Source: DATDDB01 sp035260545 (lineage in GTDB: Bacteria > Pseudomonadota > Gammaproteobacteria > Burkholderiales > Gallionellaceae). From it: a stretch of DNA of 38,175 nt. Positions 1 to 8,064 of the stretch are shown one piece after another; the first letter of the stretch is position 1; each line of letters starts with the position of its first letter. A program made the translations under genes and the position numbers. The notes beneath the pieces were generated by a model. That model ran no database searches and was not told where the DNA came from. It saw nothing but the letters and a program-made list of their open reading frames with translations. The stretch is taken from positions 1 through 38,175 of the forward strand of contig DATFUZ010000077.1 in NCBI GenBank assembly GCA_035260545.1. Direction: 5' to 3'.

Positions 1-214
1 GAAGATCCTGCTGGAGAACCGCGACAAGGTTGAGGCGATGACCGACGCCCTGCTGGAGTGGGAAACCATAGACGCCGATCAGATCGACGATATCATGGCC
101 GGCAAGCCGCCGCGTCCGCCCAAGCCGGCGGCTTCCAGCCAGCCGCCGCAGCCGCCGCAGACGCCTACGGCGCCGGCAGCGACTACGCCGACTCAGCCCG
201 CGCAGGAAACCTGA
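1..214 (+). CDS. ftsH: ATP-dependent zinc metalloprotease FtsH, C-terminal end (partial)
   Basis: The open frame begins before the window; its first complete codon is at position 2 and it stops with TGA at 212-214. The visible part reads like the last helices of the FtsH peptidase domain (ILLENRDKVEAMTDALLEWE, then TIDADQIDDIMAG). A low-complexity tail of about 30 residues rich in Pro, Ala, Gln and Thr follows. FtsH is a membrane-anchored hexameric AAA+ protease that degrades misfolded membrane proteins and short-lived regulators. Its AAA+ module and HEXXH site lie outside the window, so the call rests on the C-terminal motif and on the ftsH-folP-glmM order common in proteobacteria. The Pro-rich tail is typically variable in this family. 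Confidence 0.85.
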   Translation, partial: KILLENRDKVEAMTDALLEWETIDADQIDDIMAGKPPRPPKPAASSQPPQPPQTPTAPAATTPTQPAQET

Positions 215-229
215 CGCGAAACGGGAAAA

Positions 230-276
230 GAGAAACGGGAAACGCCGAACCTCAGGTTTTGCGTTTCCCGTTTCTC
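230..276 (+). terminator. Perfect 16-bp stem hairpin after ftsH
   Basis: GAGAAACGGGAAACGC at 230-245 is exactly complementary to 261-276, with a 15-nt loop. The stem is followed by a T-rich but not pure-T stretch (CATTTTGC). It lies between the ftsH stop and folP, so it may terminate or attenuate transcription into folP-glmM. A second copy of GAAACGGGAAA at 218-228 could compete for the same 3' arm. Confidence 0.55.
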
Positions 277-298
277 ATTTTGCAGGCCTGAATTCAGC

Positions 299-1132
299 AT
301 GAAGCTTCATTGCGGCTCCTTCCGTCTTGATCTTTCCCGCCCTCACGTGATGGGCATCATCAACGTCACGCCGGATTCCTTTTCCGACGGCGGACGCTAT
401 GTGCAGCGCGATGCGGCGCTGGCCCATGCGCAGCAGCTCCTTGCCGAGGGGGCGGACCTGCTCGACATCGGAGGCGAATCCACCCGCCCCGGCGCGCAGC
501 CGGTCGGCGTGCAGGAAGAAATGGACCGCGTCCTTCCGGTGCTGGAAGATTTGCGCGGCGCGCCGGTCCCCCTTTCCATAGACACCCGCAGGGCAGAGGT
601 CATGCGCGCCGCGCTGGCGGCGGGCGCGTCGCTGGTCAACGATGTTGCGGCGCTGCGGGAACCGGGCGCACTGGAAGCCGTCGCATCAAGCGGTGCGGCG
701 GTGTGCCTGATGCACATGCAGGGCCAGCCGCAGACCATGCAGGCACAGGCCGAATACCGCGACGTAGTGAGCGAGGTGCGTGCGTTTCTGGCCGCGCGCA
801 TTGCCGCGGCGGGGGCGGCCGGGGTGTCGCGCGAACGCATCGTGGCCGATCCCGGCTTTGGCTTTGGCAAGTCGCTGGGGCATAATCTGGTCTTGCTGCG
901 GGATTTGGCGGCATTTCGCGAGCTGGGCGTGCCCATCCTGGCCGGCCTTTCGCGCAAGTCCATGCTGGGCGCGCTTACCGGGCAGGATGCGGAACACCGC
1001 CTGCCCGCGAGCCTGGCTGCGGCGCTGATCGCCGTGCAGAAGGGGGCCTCCATCGTACGCGTGCATGACGTGCGCGCGACGGTCGATGCGCTGAAGATCT
1101 TGCGGGCCGTGAATGAGGCGGGAGAACAATGA
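299..1132 (+). CDS. folP: Dihydropteroate synthase
   Basis: This enzyme condenses 6-hydroxymethyl-dihydropterin diphosphate with p-aminobenzoate to give dihydropteroate in folate synthesis; it is cytosolic and the target of sulfonamides. The 277-residue length is normal. Visible family motifs are MGIINVTPDSFSDGG near residue 18, DIGGESTRPGA near 57, DPGFGFGKSLGHN in the middle, and LAGLSRKSMLG and VRVHDV near the end. It starts at ATG 299, about 20 bp after the ftsH hairpin. Its TGA overlaps the glmM ATG (ATGA at 1129-1132), so the two are probably translationally coupled. No odd features were seen. Confidence 0.97.
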   Translation: MKLHCGSFRLDLSRPHVMGIINVTPDSFSDGGRYVQRDAALAHAQQLLAEGADLLDIGGESTRPGAQPVGVQEEMDRVLPVLEDLRGAPVPLSIDTRRAEVMRAALAAGASLVNDVAALREPGALEAVASSGAAVCLMHMQGQPQTMQAQAEYRDVVSEVRAFLAARIAAAGAAGVSRERIVADPGFGFGKSLGHNLVLLRDLAAFRELGVPILAGLSRKSMLGALTGQDAEHRLPASLAAALIAVQKGASIVRVHDVRATVDALKILRAVNEAGEQ

Positions 1133-2484
1133 GCAGGAAATATTTCGGCACGGACGGTGTGCGCGGTAAGGTGGGCGAGTTTCCCATCACCCCGGAATTC
1201 GTCATGCATCTGGGCTATGCTGCCGGCAAGGTGCTGGCGGCGGCCGACTGGCACCTCGGTGAGGATGAACATCCTGCCGTGCTGATAGGCAAGGACACGC
1301 GCATCTCCGGCTACCTGCTGGAGTCCGCCCTGCAGGCCGGTTTGATTGCGGCCGGCGTGAATGTCTATCTTGCCGGCCCAATCCCTACGCCCGCGGTCGC
1401 GCACCTCACACGTGCGCTGCGCCTGCAGGCGGGCGTGGTCATCTCCGCCTCTCACAATCCCTTCGAAGACAACGGCATCAAGTTCTTTTCCGCCAGCGGC
1501 GAGAAGCTGCCGGACGACATCGAGCACGCCATTGAGGCCGGGATGGACGGCCCCATCGTCACCATGCCCTCGGCCCGCCTGGGCAAGGCGTGGCGCGTGG
1601 ATGACGCGGCGGGACGCTACATCGAATTCTGCAAGAGCAGCTTCCCCTACCACATGGATCTGCGCGGCCTGAAGATCGTGGTGGACTGCGCCCATGGCGC
1701 CGCCTATGACATTGCACGCCACGTGTTCCACGAACTGGGCGCGGACGTGGTCGCGATCGGCGTGTCCCCCGACGGCAAGAACATCAACGCAGGTTACGGC
1801 GCGACCGCGCCGGCCAATCTGCAAAAGGCCGTGGTCGAGCACAACGCCGACCTCGGCATTGCGCTCGACGGGGACGGGGACCGCCTGATCATGGCGGATA
1901 ACACCGGCAAGCTGTATGACGGCGACCAGTTGCTCTACATCATTGCCCGCCACCGCAAGCAGCAGGGGGCGCTCCAGGGCGGGGTGGCCGGCACATTGAT
2001 GACCAATCTTGCTTTCGAACATGCCATGGCGCGCCTGGGCATTCCGTTCGCGCGCGCCAAGGTGGGCGACCGCTATGTGATGGAGTTGTTGCAGCGGAAC
2101 GGCTGGCAATTGGGCGGGGAAAACTCCGGCCACATCATCTGCCTCGATCGCCACAGCACCGGCGACGGCATCATTTCCGCCTTGCAGGTGCTGCACGCCT
2201 TGCAGGCGGCGGGCGAGACGCTGGCTGAGGCCAGTCGCGACCTGGTGATGTACCCCCAAGTGCTGATCAACGTCAGGGTGGACAATGCCGCCACGCTGCT
2301 GGAGAACGAGCAAGTCAGGACGGCCGTGGCGGCGGCGGAAAAAACCCTGAATGGCCGCGGCCGCGTGCTACTGCGCCCTTCCGGCACGGAGCCCTTGTTG
2401 CGCGTCATGGTGGAGGGCGAGGACGGCGCACTGGTGAAGGACTGCGCGGAAAAGATCGCGGGCGTGGTACGCGGACTCGCCTAG
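1129..2484 (+). CDS. glmM: Phosphoglucosamine mutase
   Basis: GlmM interconverts glucosamine-6-phosphate and glucosamine-1-phosphate on the way to UDP-GlcNAc for peptidoglycan and lipopolysaccharide. The 451-residue protein shows the four phosphohexomutase elements. These are the phosphoserine loop ISASHNP (the serine at about residue 108), the metal loop DGDGDR (Asp 247, 249 and 251), the sugar-binding GGENSGH segment near residue 329, and the phosphate-binding RPSGTEP loop near residue 420. It is coupled to folP by an ATGA overlap, the usual arrangement. It ends convergently with mutS, 31 bp away. Confidence 0.97.
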   Translation: MSRKYFGTDGVRGKVGEFPITPEFVMHLGYAAGKVLAAADWHLGEDEHPAVLIGKDTRISGYLLESALQAGLIAAGVNVYLAGPIPTPAVAHLTRALRLQAGVVISASHNPFEDNGIKFFSASGEKLPDDIEHAIEAGMDGPIVTMPSARLGKAWRVDDAAGRYIEFCKSSFPYHMDLRGLKIVVDCAHGAAYDIARHVFHELGADVVAIGVSPDGKNINAGYGATAPANLQKAVVEHNADLGIALDGDGDRLIMADNTGKLYDGDQLLYIIARHRKQQGALQGGVAGTLMTNLAFEHAMARLGIPFARAKVGDRYVMELLQRNGWQLGGENSGHIICLDRHSTGDGIISALQVLHALQAAGETLAEASRDLVMYPQVLINVRVDNAATLLENEQVRTAVAAAEKTLNGRGRVLLRPSGTEPLLRVMVEGEDGALVKDCAEKIAGVVRGLA

Positions 2485-2514
2485 CGCGCTGACTGTGCCC
2501 GGGCCGGGCGCTAG
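2481..2514. other. Inverted repeat between convergent glmM and mutS ends
   Basis: CTAGCGC at 2481-2487 is mirrored by GCGCTAG at 2508-2514, enclosing a GC-rich core (GCCCGGGCCGGGC). The left arm contains the glmM stop codon and the right arm lies just before the mutS stop. It could form a hairpin ending transcription from either side, but there is no T run, so the terminator role is only a suggestion. Confidence 0.3.
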
Positions 2515-2515
2515 T

Positions 2516-5062
2516 CTATAGCAGTCTTTTCAACTGGTAGAGTTGCCCCAGTGCTTCCTTCGGGCTCAGGTCGTCTGGCTGGATGTTGCGCAGCGCGGCC
2601 AGCAGCGGATGTTCGTCCGGTTCTTCCTCTGTTTCGGCGAGCGGTGCATCGAACAGGTCGCCCTGAGGGTTCTGCGCCGCGCTGTGGCGCTCCAGGGCGC
2701 GCAATTGCTTCCTGGCCGTCTTGATCACGCCCTGCGGCACACCGGCAAGGGCTGCCACCTGCAGCCCATAACTCTGGCTGGCCGCGCCTTCGTTCACCGC
2801 ATGCAAAAACACGATGCTGTGCTGGTGCTCGATCGCGGCGAGATGCACATTGGCGAGCTGGGGGAATTCCTCGGTCAGCCGCGTTAGCTCGAAATAGTGG
2901 GTGGCAAACAGCGCATAGCTGCGGTTGTGCTCCAGCAGGTGGCGTGCAATGGCATAGGCCAGTGCCAAGCCGTCGAAGGTCGAAGTGCCGCGACCGATCT
3001 CGTCCACCAGCACCAGGCTCCTGTCCGTCGCATTGTGCAGAATGTTCGCCGCCTCGGTCATTTCCACCATAAATGTAGAGCGGCCCGAAGCCAGGTCGTC
3101 TGATGCGCCGATGCGGGTGAAGATCTGGTCGATCTCGCCCAGTTCCGCTTCCTGTGCGGGCACGAAGCTGCCGCAGTGGGCGAGCAGTGCGATCAGCGCG
3201 GTCTGTCGCATGTAGGTCGATTTGCCGCCCATGTTGGGGCCGGTGATCAGCAGCATCTTGCGCGCGGCATTGAGCTGGGTGTCGTTGGCGATGAAATTTT
3301 CCACCTGTGATTCCACCACCGGATGGCGGCCCTGCACGATGCGCAGCAGCGGCGTGTCGCTGAATACGGGCGCGCTGAAATCCAGGGTGGCCGCTCGCTC
3401 GGCGAAGGTGGCGAGCACGTCCAGCTCGGCCATGGCGGAGGCGATCCGCTGCAGCTGCGGAATGTACGGCGCCAGATGGTCGAGCAATTGGTCATACAGG
3501 AATTTCTCGCGCGCCAGCGCTCGTTCGTTCGCGGAGAGCGCCTTGTCCTCGAAGGCCTTGAGTTCCGGCGTGATGTAGCGCTCGGCGTTCTTCAGCGTCT
3601 GGCGGCGGCGGTAATCGTCCGGCACGTTGTCCGCGTTGGCGCGGCTCACCTCGATGTAGAAGCCGTGGACGCGGTTGTATTCGACCTTGAGATTTGCAAT
3701 TCCGCTGCGTGCGCGTTCGCGCGTTTCGAGCTCCAGCAGGAAGTCGCCGCAATTGGTCTGGATGCCGCGCAGTTCGTCCAGTTCGGCGTCAAAGCCATCG
3801 GCGATCACGCCGCCTTCGCGCACCACGGATGCAGGTTCGGCCTTGAGCGTGTCCTGCAGCAGCATGACCAGAACCTCATCGGCCTGCAATGCGGCCGACA
3901 GCTTGAGCAGCAGGGGGGAATCGCAAGCGGTGAGCAGCGCGAGCAGCTTGGGCAGCGCGCTCAGTGTGTCGCGCAGGCCGGAAAGGTCGCGCGGGCGCGC
4001 AGATTTCAGCGCGATGCGCGCGGTGATGCGCTCCACGTCCGCGCTGGGCTTGAGTGCATCATGAACTGCGCGGAAACCGCCGCCCAGCCAGTCGACCGCG
4101 GCCAGGCGCGCCTGCAGCGCTTTCCGGTCGCGCAAGGGATGATGCAGCCAGTTGGCGAGCAGGCGGCTGCCCATGTTGGTGGCGCAGGTGTCTAGCAGCG
4201 AGAGCAGCGTGGGTGCGGGCTCGCCGCGCAGGGTCTGGGTGATCTCCAGGTTGCGACGAGTGGCGGCATCCATGCGCACGTACTGGTCGGCGCGGTAGGC
4301 CTGCATGCCGCGGATGTGCGCGATGCTCTGTCCCTGGGTGAGCTTGGCGTAGCCCAGCAGCGCGCCGGCGGCTTCCAGCCCGAGGGTGAAGTCATCGCAG
4401 CCGAAGCCGGCCAGGTCCAACGTGGAAAACTGTTCGCACAGTGCGCGCCGCGCGGCCTCGAGGTCGAAATGCCAGGCGGGCAGGGACTTCTTCGGCGCTT
4501 CGCTTTGCGGCGGAGTCTCTCCTTCGGCATACAGGATTTCCGAGGGCTGCAGGCGCTCCAGTTCGGCCGGCAGGCTGCCGGCGGCGGTCTCCGCGACCGT
4601 GAACTGGCCGGAGGCCAGATTGAGCCAGGCCAGGCCCACCTTGTCGCGACGCGCGTGCAGGGCGAGCAGCAGGTTGTCGCGCTTTTCTTCCAGCAGGGCG
4701 GAATCCGTGAGCGTGCCCGGGGTGACAATGCGCACCACCTTGCGTTCCACCGGGCCCTTTGCCAGCGCAGGGTCGCCGATCTGCTCGCAGATCGCCACGG
4801 ACTCGCCCAGGTTGATCAGCCGGGCGAGGTATTGTTCGGCGGAATGATAGGGCACGCCCGCCATCTTGATCGGTTCGCCATTCGAGGCGCCGCGCTGGGT
4901 GAGCGTGATGTCCAGCAGCTTGGCCGCGTGCTCGGCATCGGTGTGGAACAGCTCATAGAAATCCCCCATGCGGTAAAACAGCAGCATGCCGGGATAGTCC
5001 GCCTTGATGCGCAAATACTGCTGCATCATGGGGGTGTGTTTTTCGAACTGGGCGTTGTTCAT
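2516..5062 (-). CDS. mutS: DNA mismatch repair protein MutS
   Basis: MutS recognises base mismatches and small loops and recruits MutL. I chose ATG 5062 (MNNAQFEKHTPMMQQYLRIK), which aligns with the E. coli start and gives 848 residues against the usual 850 or so. The frame is open further upstream but there overlaps the preceding gene. Visible features are the mismatch-reading GDFYELF motif (Phe35, Glu37), a long helical core, the Walker A segment TGPNMGGKSTYMRQ, the Walker B region LVLVDEIGRGTSTFDG and the ATHYFELT motif. The start lies 4 bp after the thioesterase stop, so suhB, the thioesterase gene and mutS probably form one transcript. Confidence 0.97.
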   Translation of the reverse strand: MNNAQFEKHTPMMQQYLRIKADYPGMLLFYRMGDFYELFHTDAEHAAKLLDITLTQRGASNGEPIKMAGVPYHSAEQYLARLINLGESVAICEQIGDPALAKGPVERKVVRIVTPGTLTDSALLEEKRDNLLLALHARRDKVGLAWLNLASGQFTVAETAAGSLPAELERLQPSEILYAEGETPPQSEAPKKSLPAWHFDLEAARRALCEQFSTLDLAGFGCDDFTLGLEAAGALLGYAKLTQGQSIAHIRGMQAYRADQYVRMDAATRRNLEITQTLRGEPAPTLLSLLDTCATNMGSRLLANWLHHPLRDRKALQARLAAVDWLGGGFRAVHDALKPSADVERITARIALKSARPRDLSGLRDTLSALPKLLALLTACDSPLLLKLSAALQADEVLVMLLQDTLKAEPASVVREGGVIADGFDAELDELRGIQTNCGDFLLELETRERARSGIANLKVEYNRVHGFYIEVSRANADNVPDDYRRRQTLKNAERYITPELKAFEDKALSANERALAREKFLYDQLLDHLAPYIPQLQRIASAMAELDVLATFAERAATLDFSAPVFSDTPLLRIVQGRHPVVESQVENFIANDTQLNAARKMLLITGPNMGGKSTYMRQTALIALLAHCGSFVPAQEAELGEIDQIFTRIGASDDLASGRSTFMVEMTEAANILHNATDRSLVLVDEIGRGTSTFDGLALAYAIARHLLEHNRSYALFATHYFELTRLTEEFPQLANVHLAAIEHQHSIVFLHAVNEGAASQSYGLQVAALAGVPQGVIKTARKQLRALERHSAAQNPQGDLFDAPLAETEEEPDEHPLLAALRNIQPDDLSPKEALGQLYQLKRLL

Positions 5063-5066
5063 GCGG

Positions 5067-5507
5067 CTATCCGTGGACGACATAGCGTCCGGAAAATTCG
5101 ACTGCGGGCCGGTCATCGTGGCTGACGCTGACGGCGAGCTCGAGGCGGGCGCGGTCGTGCTTGTGCAGCGCGCGCATGAAGCGTTCCAGCGCGGCATCCT
5201 CCACGCAGCAGGTCGCGCGCATATCGCCGCTGACCGGCCGCAGGTAGCGGATGCTGCTTTCCTGGATCACGATGTGCCTGTGCAGGCCGGCCTCCGCCAG
5301 CTTGAGGTGGAGCAGTCCCCAGCCGCAGCTTACGGCGACCGAGTACAGGCTGCCGCCGAAGGCGGTGGACTTGTGGTTGATGTTGGGGGACAGGGGCGCA
5401 GAGAGCACCAGGCAACGGCCATCGTAGGCGGTGGCGCGTATGCCCAGCGCGCGCGTCAGCGGAATTTCCTCGTGCAGGAGGTTTTCGAGTTGCCGTTCCG
5501 GGCTCAT
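5067..5507 (-). CDS. Putative thioesterase, YiiD C-terminal-domain type (hotdog fold)
   Basis: This 146-residue protein resembles the C-terminal thioesterase domain of E. coli YiiD. The characteristic block is NHKSTAFGGSLYS at about residues 44-56, the hotdog central helix where family members bind the acyl-CoA. The frame starts at ATG 5507 and stops with TAG at 5067-5069. There is no acetyltransferase domain fused to it, unlike full-length YiiD. It lies between suhB (28-bp gap) and mutS (4-bp gap) on the same strand. The substrate is unknown. The family call is reasonably firm and the enzymatic role is inferred. Confidence 0.75.
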   Translation of the reverse strand: MSPERQLENLLHEEIPLTRALGIRATAYDGRCLVLSAPLSPNINHKSTAFGGSLYSVAVSCGWGLLHLKLAEAGLHRHIVIQESSIRYLRPVSGDMRATCCVEDAALERFMRALHKHDRARLELAVSVSHDDRPAVEFSGRYVVHG

Positions 5508-5535
5508 TGGTAGCCGCTGTTCCGGAGACGGCCCG

Positions 5536-6333
5536 TCAGGCCTTCAGGCCGTCGGTCAGGTGCGGCGCTATCAGCTTGAGCAATTGCGGGTGGATGTCGG
5601 GGTTGCCCGCGCAGATGTGGCCGCTCTTGAGGTAGCCGTCCTTGCCCTGCAGGTCGCCCACCATGCCGCCCGCTTCCACGATCATCAGGGCGCCGGCGGC
5701 GATGTCCCAAGGCTTGAGGCCGGTCTCGAAAAAGCCGTCGTAGCGCCCGGCCGCGGTGTAGGCGAGGTCCAGCGCGGCCGCACCCGGGCGGCGCAGGCCG
5801 GCCGTGTTCTGCATCATGTCGCGCAGCATGGCCATATAGGCATCGATATGCTCGAAGCGGGTATAGGGGAAGCCTGTCCCGATCAGGGCATCGGCCAGCA
5901 CCTTGCGCCGGCTGACGCGGATGCGCCTGTCGTTGAGAAAGGCGCCGCGCCCGCGCGAGGCGGTGAACAGGTCGTTGCGCGTGGGGTCGTAGATGACGGC
6001 CTGAGTGAGCACGCCGTTGTGCTGCAGCGCGATGGAGACCGCATATTGCGGAAAGCCGTGCAGGAAATTGGTGGTCCCGTCCAGCGGATCGATGATCCAC
6101 ACGTATTCCGAACTGCCTTGAGCCCCGCTTTCTTCTGCTAGAATCTGGTGATTCGGGTACGCTCCCAGCAGGGTTTCGATGATTGTCTGCTCGGCGGCGC
6201 GGTCCACTTCGCTTACGTAGTCGGCATGCGATTTTTTCGCGACGGTTAGGTGATCGAGGTTTTCGGCGGCGCGGTGTATCAGGTTTCCGGCGCGGCGCGC
6301 GGCCTTCACCGCGATGTTGAGCATGGGATGCAT
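5536..6333 (-). CDS. suhB: Inositol-1-monophosphatase SuhB
   Basis: This Mg-dependent phosphatase of the inositol monophosphatase fold is, in E. coli, also a component of rRNA antitermination complexes. The N-terminus MHPMLNIAVKAARRAGN is very close to E. coli SuhB, which fixes the start. Metal-binding motifs are ILAEESG (Glu67, Glu68), WIIDPLDGTTNF (Asp82, Asp85) and the C-terminal GLKPWDIAAGALMIVEAGG. The length of 265 residues is normal. It is divergent from trmJ across a 57-bp gap and probably leads the suhB, thioesterase, mutS unit. I saw no convincing -35/-10 pair in the gap. Confidence 0.95.
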   Translation of the reverse strand: MHPMLNIAVKAARRAGNLIHRAAENLDHLTVAKKSHADYVSEVDRAAEQTIIETLLGAYPNHQILAEESGAQGSSEYVWIIDPLDGTTNFLHGFPQYAVSIALQHNGVLTQAVIYDPTRNDLFTASRGRGAFLNDRRIRVSRRKVLADALIGTGFPYTRFEHIDAYMAMLRDMMQNTAGLRRPGAAALDLAYTAAGRYDGFFETGLKPWDIAAGALMIVEAGGMVGDLQGKDGYLKSGHICAGNPDIHPQLLKLIAPHLTDGLKA

Positions 6334-6390
6334 AGTGACTTTCGCAAGCGTTGTTAATGAGCAAGCCGCTATTTTAGTGGGAAATTCGTT

Positions 6391-7182
6391 TTGTATAAAC
6401 CGGAGATTTCAGATAATGTGCGGGTGGTGCTGAGCCATACCACACATCCGGGCAACATCGGCGCGGCCGCGCGCGCGATGAAGACCATGGGCCTGGCGCG
6501 CCTGTACCTGATCAACCCCCGCCATTTTCCCGATGCGCAGGCCACGGCCATGGCCGCGGGCGCCGACGACGTGCTGGAAAACGCCGTGGTCTGCGCTTCG
6601 CTGGACGAAGCGCTGCACGGAGTGGTGCACACCGTGGCGATGACCGCCCGCCTGCGCGACATCTCGCACGAGGTGCTGACTCCGCGCGAGGCCATGCCCG
6701 AGGTGGTGAAACACGCCGCCGAGCACCCGGTTGCCCTGCTGTTCGGCACCGAAATGTCGGGCCTGACCAACGAGGAGGCCTCGCGCAGCGACGTGCTGGT
6801 GCGTATTCCGGCCGATGCGGCCTACAGTTCGCTTAACCTGGCGGCTGCGGTGCAGGTGATGGCGTACGAACTGGGGGTGGCGCGCGAGTATGCGGGCCTG
6901 GACGACGAACGGCCCGAGGTGACGCCGGCCAGCCATGAGCAGGTGGAGGGTTTCTTCCGGCATCTGGAGGAAACGCTGACGCAAATCGGCTTCTTCAACA
7001 CCAAGCACCCGACCAAGCTGATGCAGAAGCTGCGCCGGCTGTATGCCCGTGCGCGCATGGAGCGGGAGGAGATCAATATCCTCCGTGGTATTCTTACGGC
7101 GACGCAGGAGGCCAAATTCGGTCCGGGAGGGGCTGGCCGGAAGGCCGCGGCCCGAAAGGACGAAGGCGAGAAAGGCAGCTAG
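6391..7182 (+). CDS. trmJ: tRNA (cytidine/uridine-2'-O)-methyltransferase TrmJ
   Basis: TrmJ methylates the 2'-OH of nucleotide 32 in the anticodon loop of several tRNAs using SAM. The 263-residue protein has the SPOUT N-terminal signature VRVVLSHTTHPGNIGAAARA, the knot motifs LLFGTEMSGLTNEE and YSSLNLAAAVQVMAYEL, and the TrmJ C-terminal helical extension (FFNTKHPTKLMQKLRRLY, then IN-LRGI) that helps dimerisation and tRNA binding. The start is TTG at 6391 with a purine-rich GTGGGA about 8 nt upstream. The nearby ATG at 6416 is out of frame. The stop is immediately followed by the cysE ATG, so the two are likely co-translated. Confidence 0.93.
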   Translation: MYKPEISDNVRVVLSHTTHPGNIGAAARAMKTMGLARLYLINPRHFPDAQATAMAAGADDVLENAVVCASLDEALHGVVHTVAMTARLRDISHEVLTPREAMPEVVKHAAEHPVALLFGTEMSGLTNEEASRSDVLVRIPADAAYSSLNLAAAVQVMAYELGVAREYAGLDDERPEVTPASHEQVEGFFRHLEETLTQIGFFNTKHPTKLMQKLRRLYARARMEREEINILRGILTATQEAKFGPGGAGRKAAARKDEGEKGS

Positions 7183-8004
7183 ATGACACTGGACCAGAGC
7201 ATAATGGCGGTATTGGCGATAATCGGCGGCCTGGTCGTCCTCGCCCTGTGCGCCGGGCTGCTGATTGCGATGCTGGTTTACGTTACCTCGCGTGAGGACA
7301 TCAACTGCGTGTTCGACCGCGACCCTGCGGCGCGCACCACGTTTGAAGTCCTGACCTGCTATCCCGGTCTGCATGCACGCGTTGTGCACCGGGTTTCCCA
7401 TCTGTTGTGGAAATCCGGGTTTAAATGGCTGGCGCGCTTCCTTTCCCACCTGGCGCGCAGCTTTACCGGGATCGAGATACATCCCGGCGCGACCATAGGC
7501 CGGCGCTTTTTCATTGACCATGGCGTGGGCGTCGTAATTGGCGAAACGGCTGAAATTGGCGATGATGTTACCTTATATCATGGGGTTACACTCGGCGGTA
7601 CATCCTGGAAGGAAGGCAAGCGCCATCCTACCCTGGGCAATGGCGTGGTGGTCGGGGCCGGGGCCAAGGTGCTGGGGCCCATACATATCGGGGATAACGC
7701 CAAAATCGGCTCGAATGCGGTCGTGGTCAAGGATGTGCCGATGGGGGCGACCGCGGTCGGGGTTCCGGCGCGCATTCTGGACGAGGCGCGCAAGGCCGCC
7801 GGGTTCAACCCATATGGCATAGGCAATGACCAGAGCGACCCATTTGCCAAGGCCATCCACGGCCTGCTGGGTCACAGCATGGTGGTGGACAAGCGTCTGG
7901 AACTGATTCTCGCTCATCTGGAAAGGCTCGGCGTCAACGTCGATGACGACCGGGCAACGGCCGACAAGTTTGATCCTGGGCATCTCAACAAGATTGTTGA
8001 CTAA
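7183..8004 (+). CDS. cysE: Serine O-acetyltransferase with N-terminal membrane segment
   Basis: CysE transfers acetyl from acetyl-CoA to serine, giving O-acetylserine for cysteine synthesis. The core (REDINCVFDRDPAAR, then left-handed beta-helix repeats such as IHPGATIGRRFFIDHG, GVVIGETAEIGDD, YHGVTLGGTSWKEGKRHP) is unmistakable. The 273-residue frame adds about 34 residues at the front, including a hydrophobic stretch at residues 9-34 that looks like one transmembrane helix. ATG 7183 has an AAAGG 8 nt upstream. The alternative ATG at 7270, which would give a normal soluble enzyme, has no visible ribosome site. The stop overlaps the IscR site of the isc promoter. Cysteine made here feeds IscS next door. 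Confidence 0.93.
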   Translation: MTLDQSIMAVLAIIGGLVVLALCAGLLIAMLVYVTSREDINCVFDRDPAARTTFEVLTCYPGLHARVVHRVSHLLWKSGFKWLARFLSHLARSFTGIEIHPGATIGRRFFIDHGVGVVIGETAEIGDDVTLYHGVTLGGTSWKEGKRHPTLGNGVVVGAGAKVLGPIHIGDNAKIGSNAVVVKDVPMGATAVGVPARILDEARKAAGFNPYGIGNDQSDPFAKAIHGLLGHSMVVDKRLELILAHLERLGVNVDDDRATADKFDPGHLNKIVD

Positions 8005-8025
8005 ATACCTTGGGTATACTAAGAT
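7993..8025 (+). promoter_or_regulatory. isc operon promoter with overlapping IscR type 1 site
   Basis: A sigma70-like promoter reads TTGACT (7997-8002), 17-bp spacer, TAAGAT (8020-8025). Positions 7993-8017 fit the E. coli IscR type 1 consensus, as I remember it, at about 20 of 25 positions. The left half is ATTGTTGACTAAAT and the right half ends TTGGGTAT. The overlap with the -35 and spacer implies repression by Fe-S-loaded IscR, as in E. coli. The site starts inside the last codons of cysE. Confidence 0.75.
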
Positions 8026-8064
8026 GGGCTTGTGGTAAAAACCTATTTTGAGTGAGAGGATATT

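Noticed and set aside
397..2313. A 638-codon open frame on the minus strand opposite folP and glmM
   Set aside because: Both plus-strand genes are unmistakable by motif. The antisense frame shows no domain and arises from high GC content.
5063..5197. Longer MutS N-terminus reaching to 5197
   Set aside because: It would overlap the thioesterase gene by about 130 bp and adds Ser/Thr-rich residues absent from MutS; ATG 5062 aligns with the family start.
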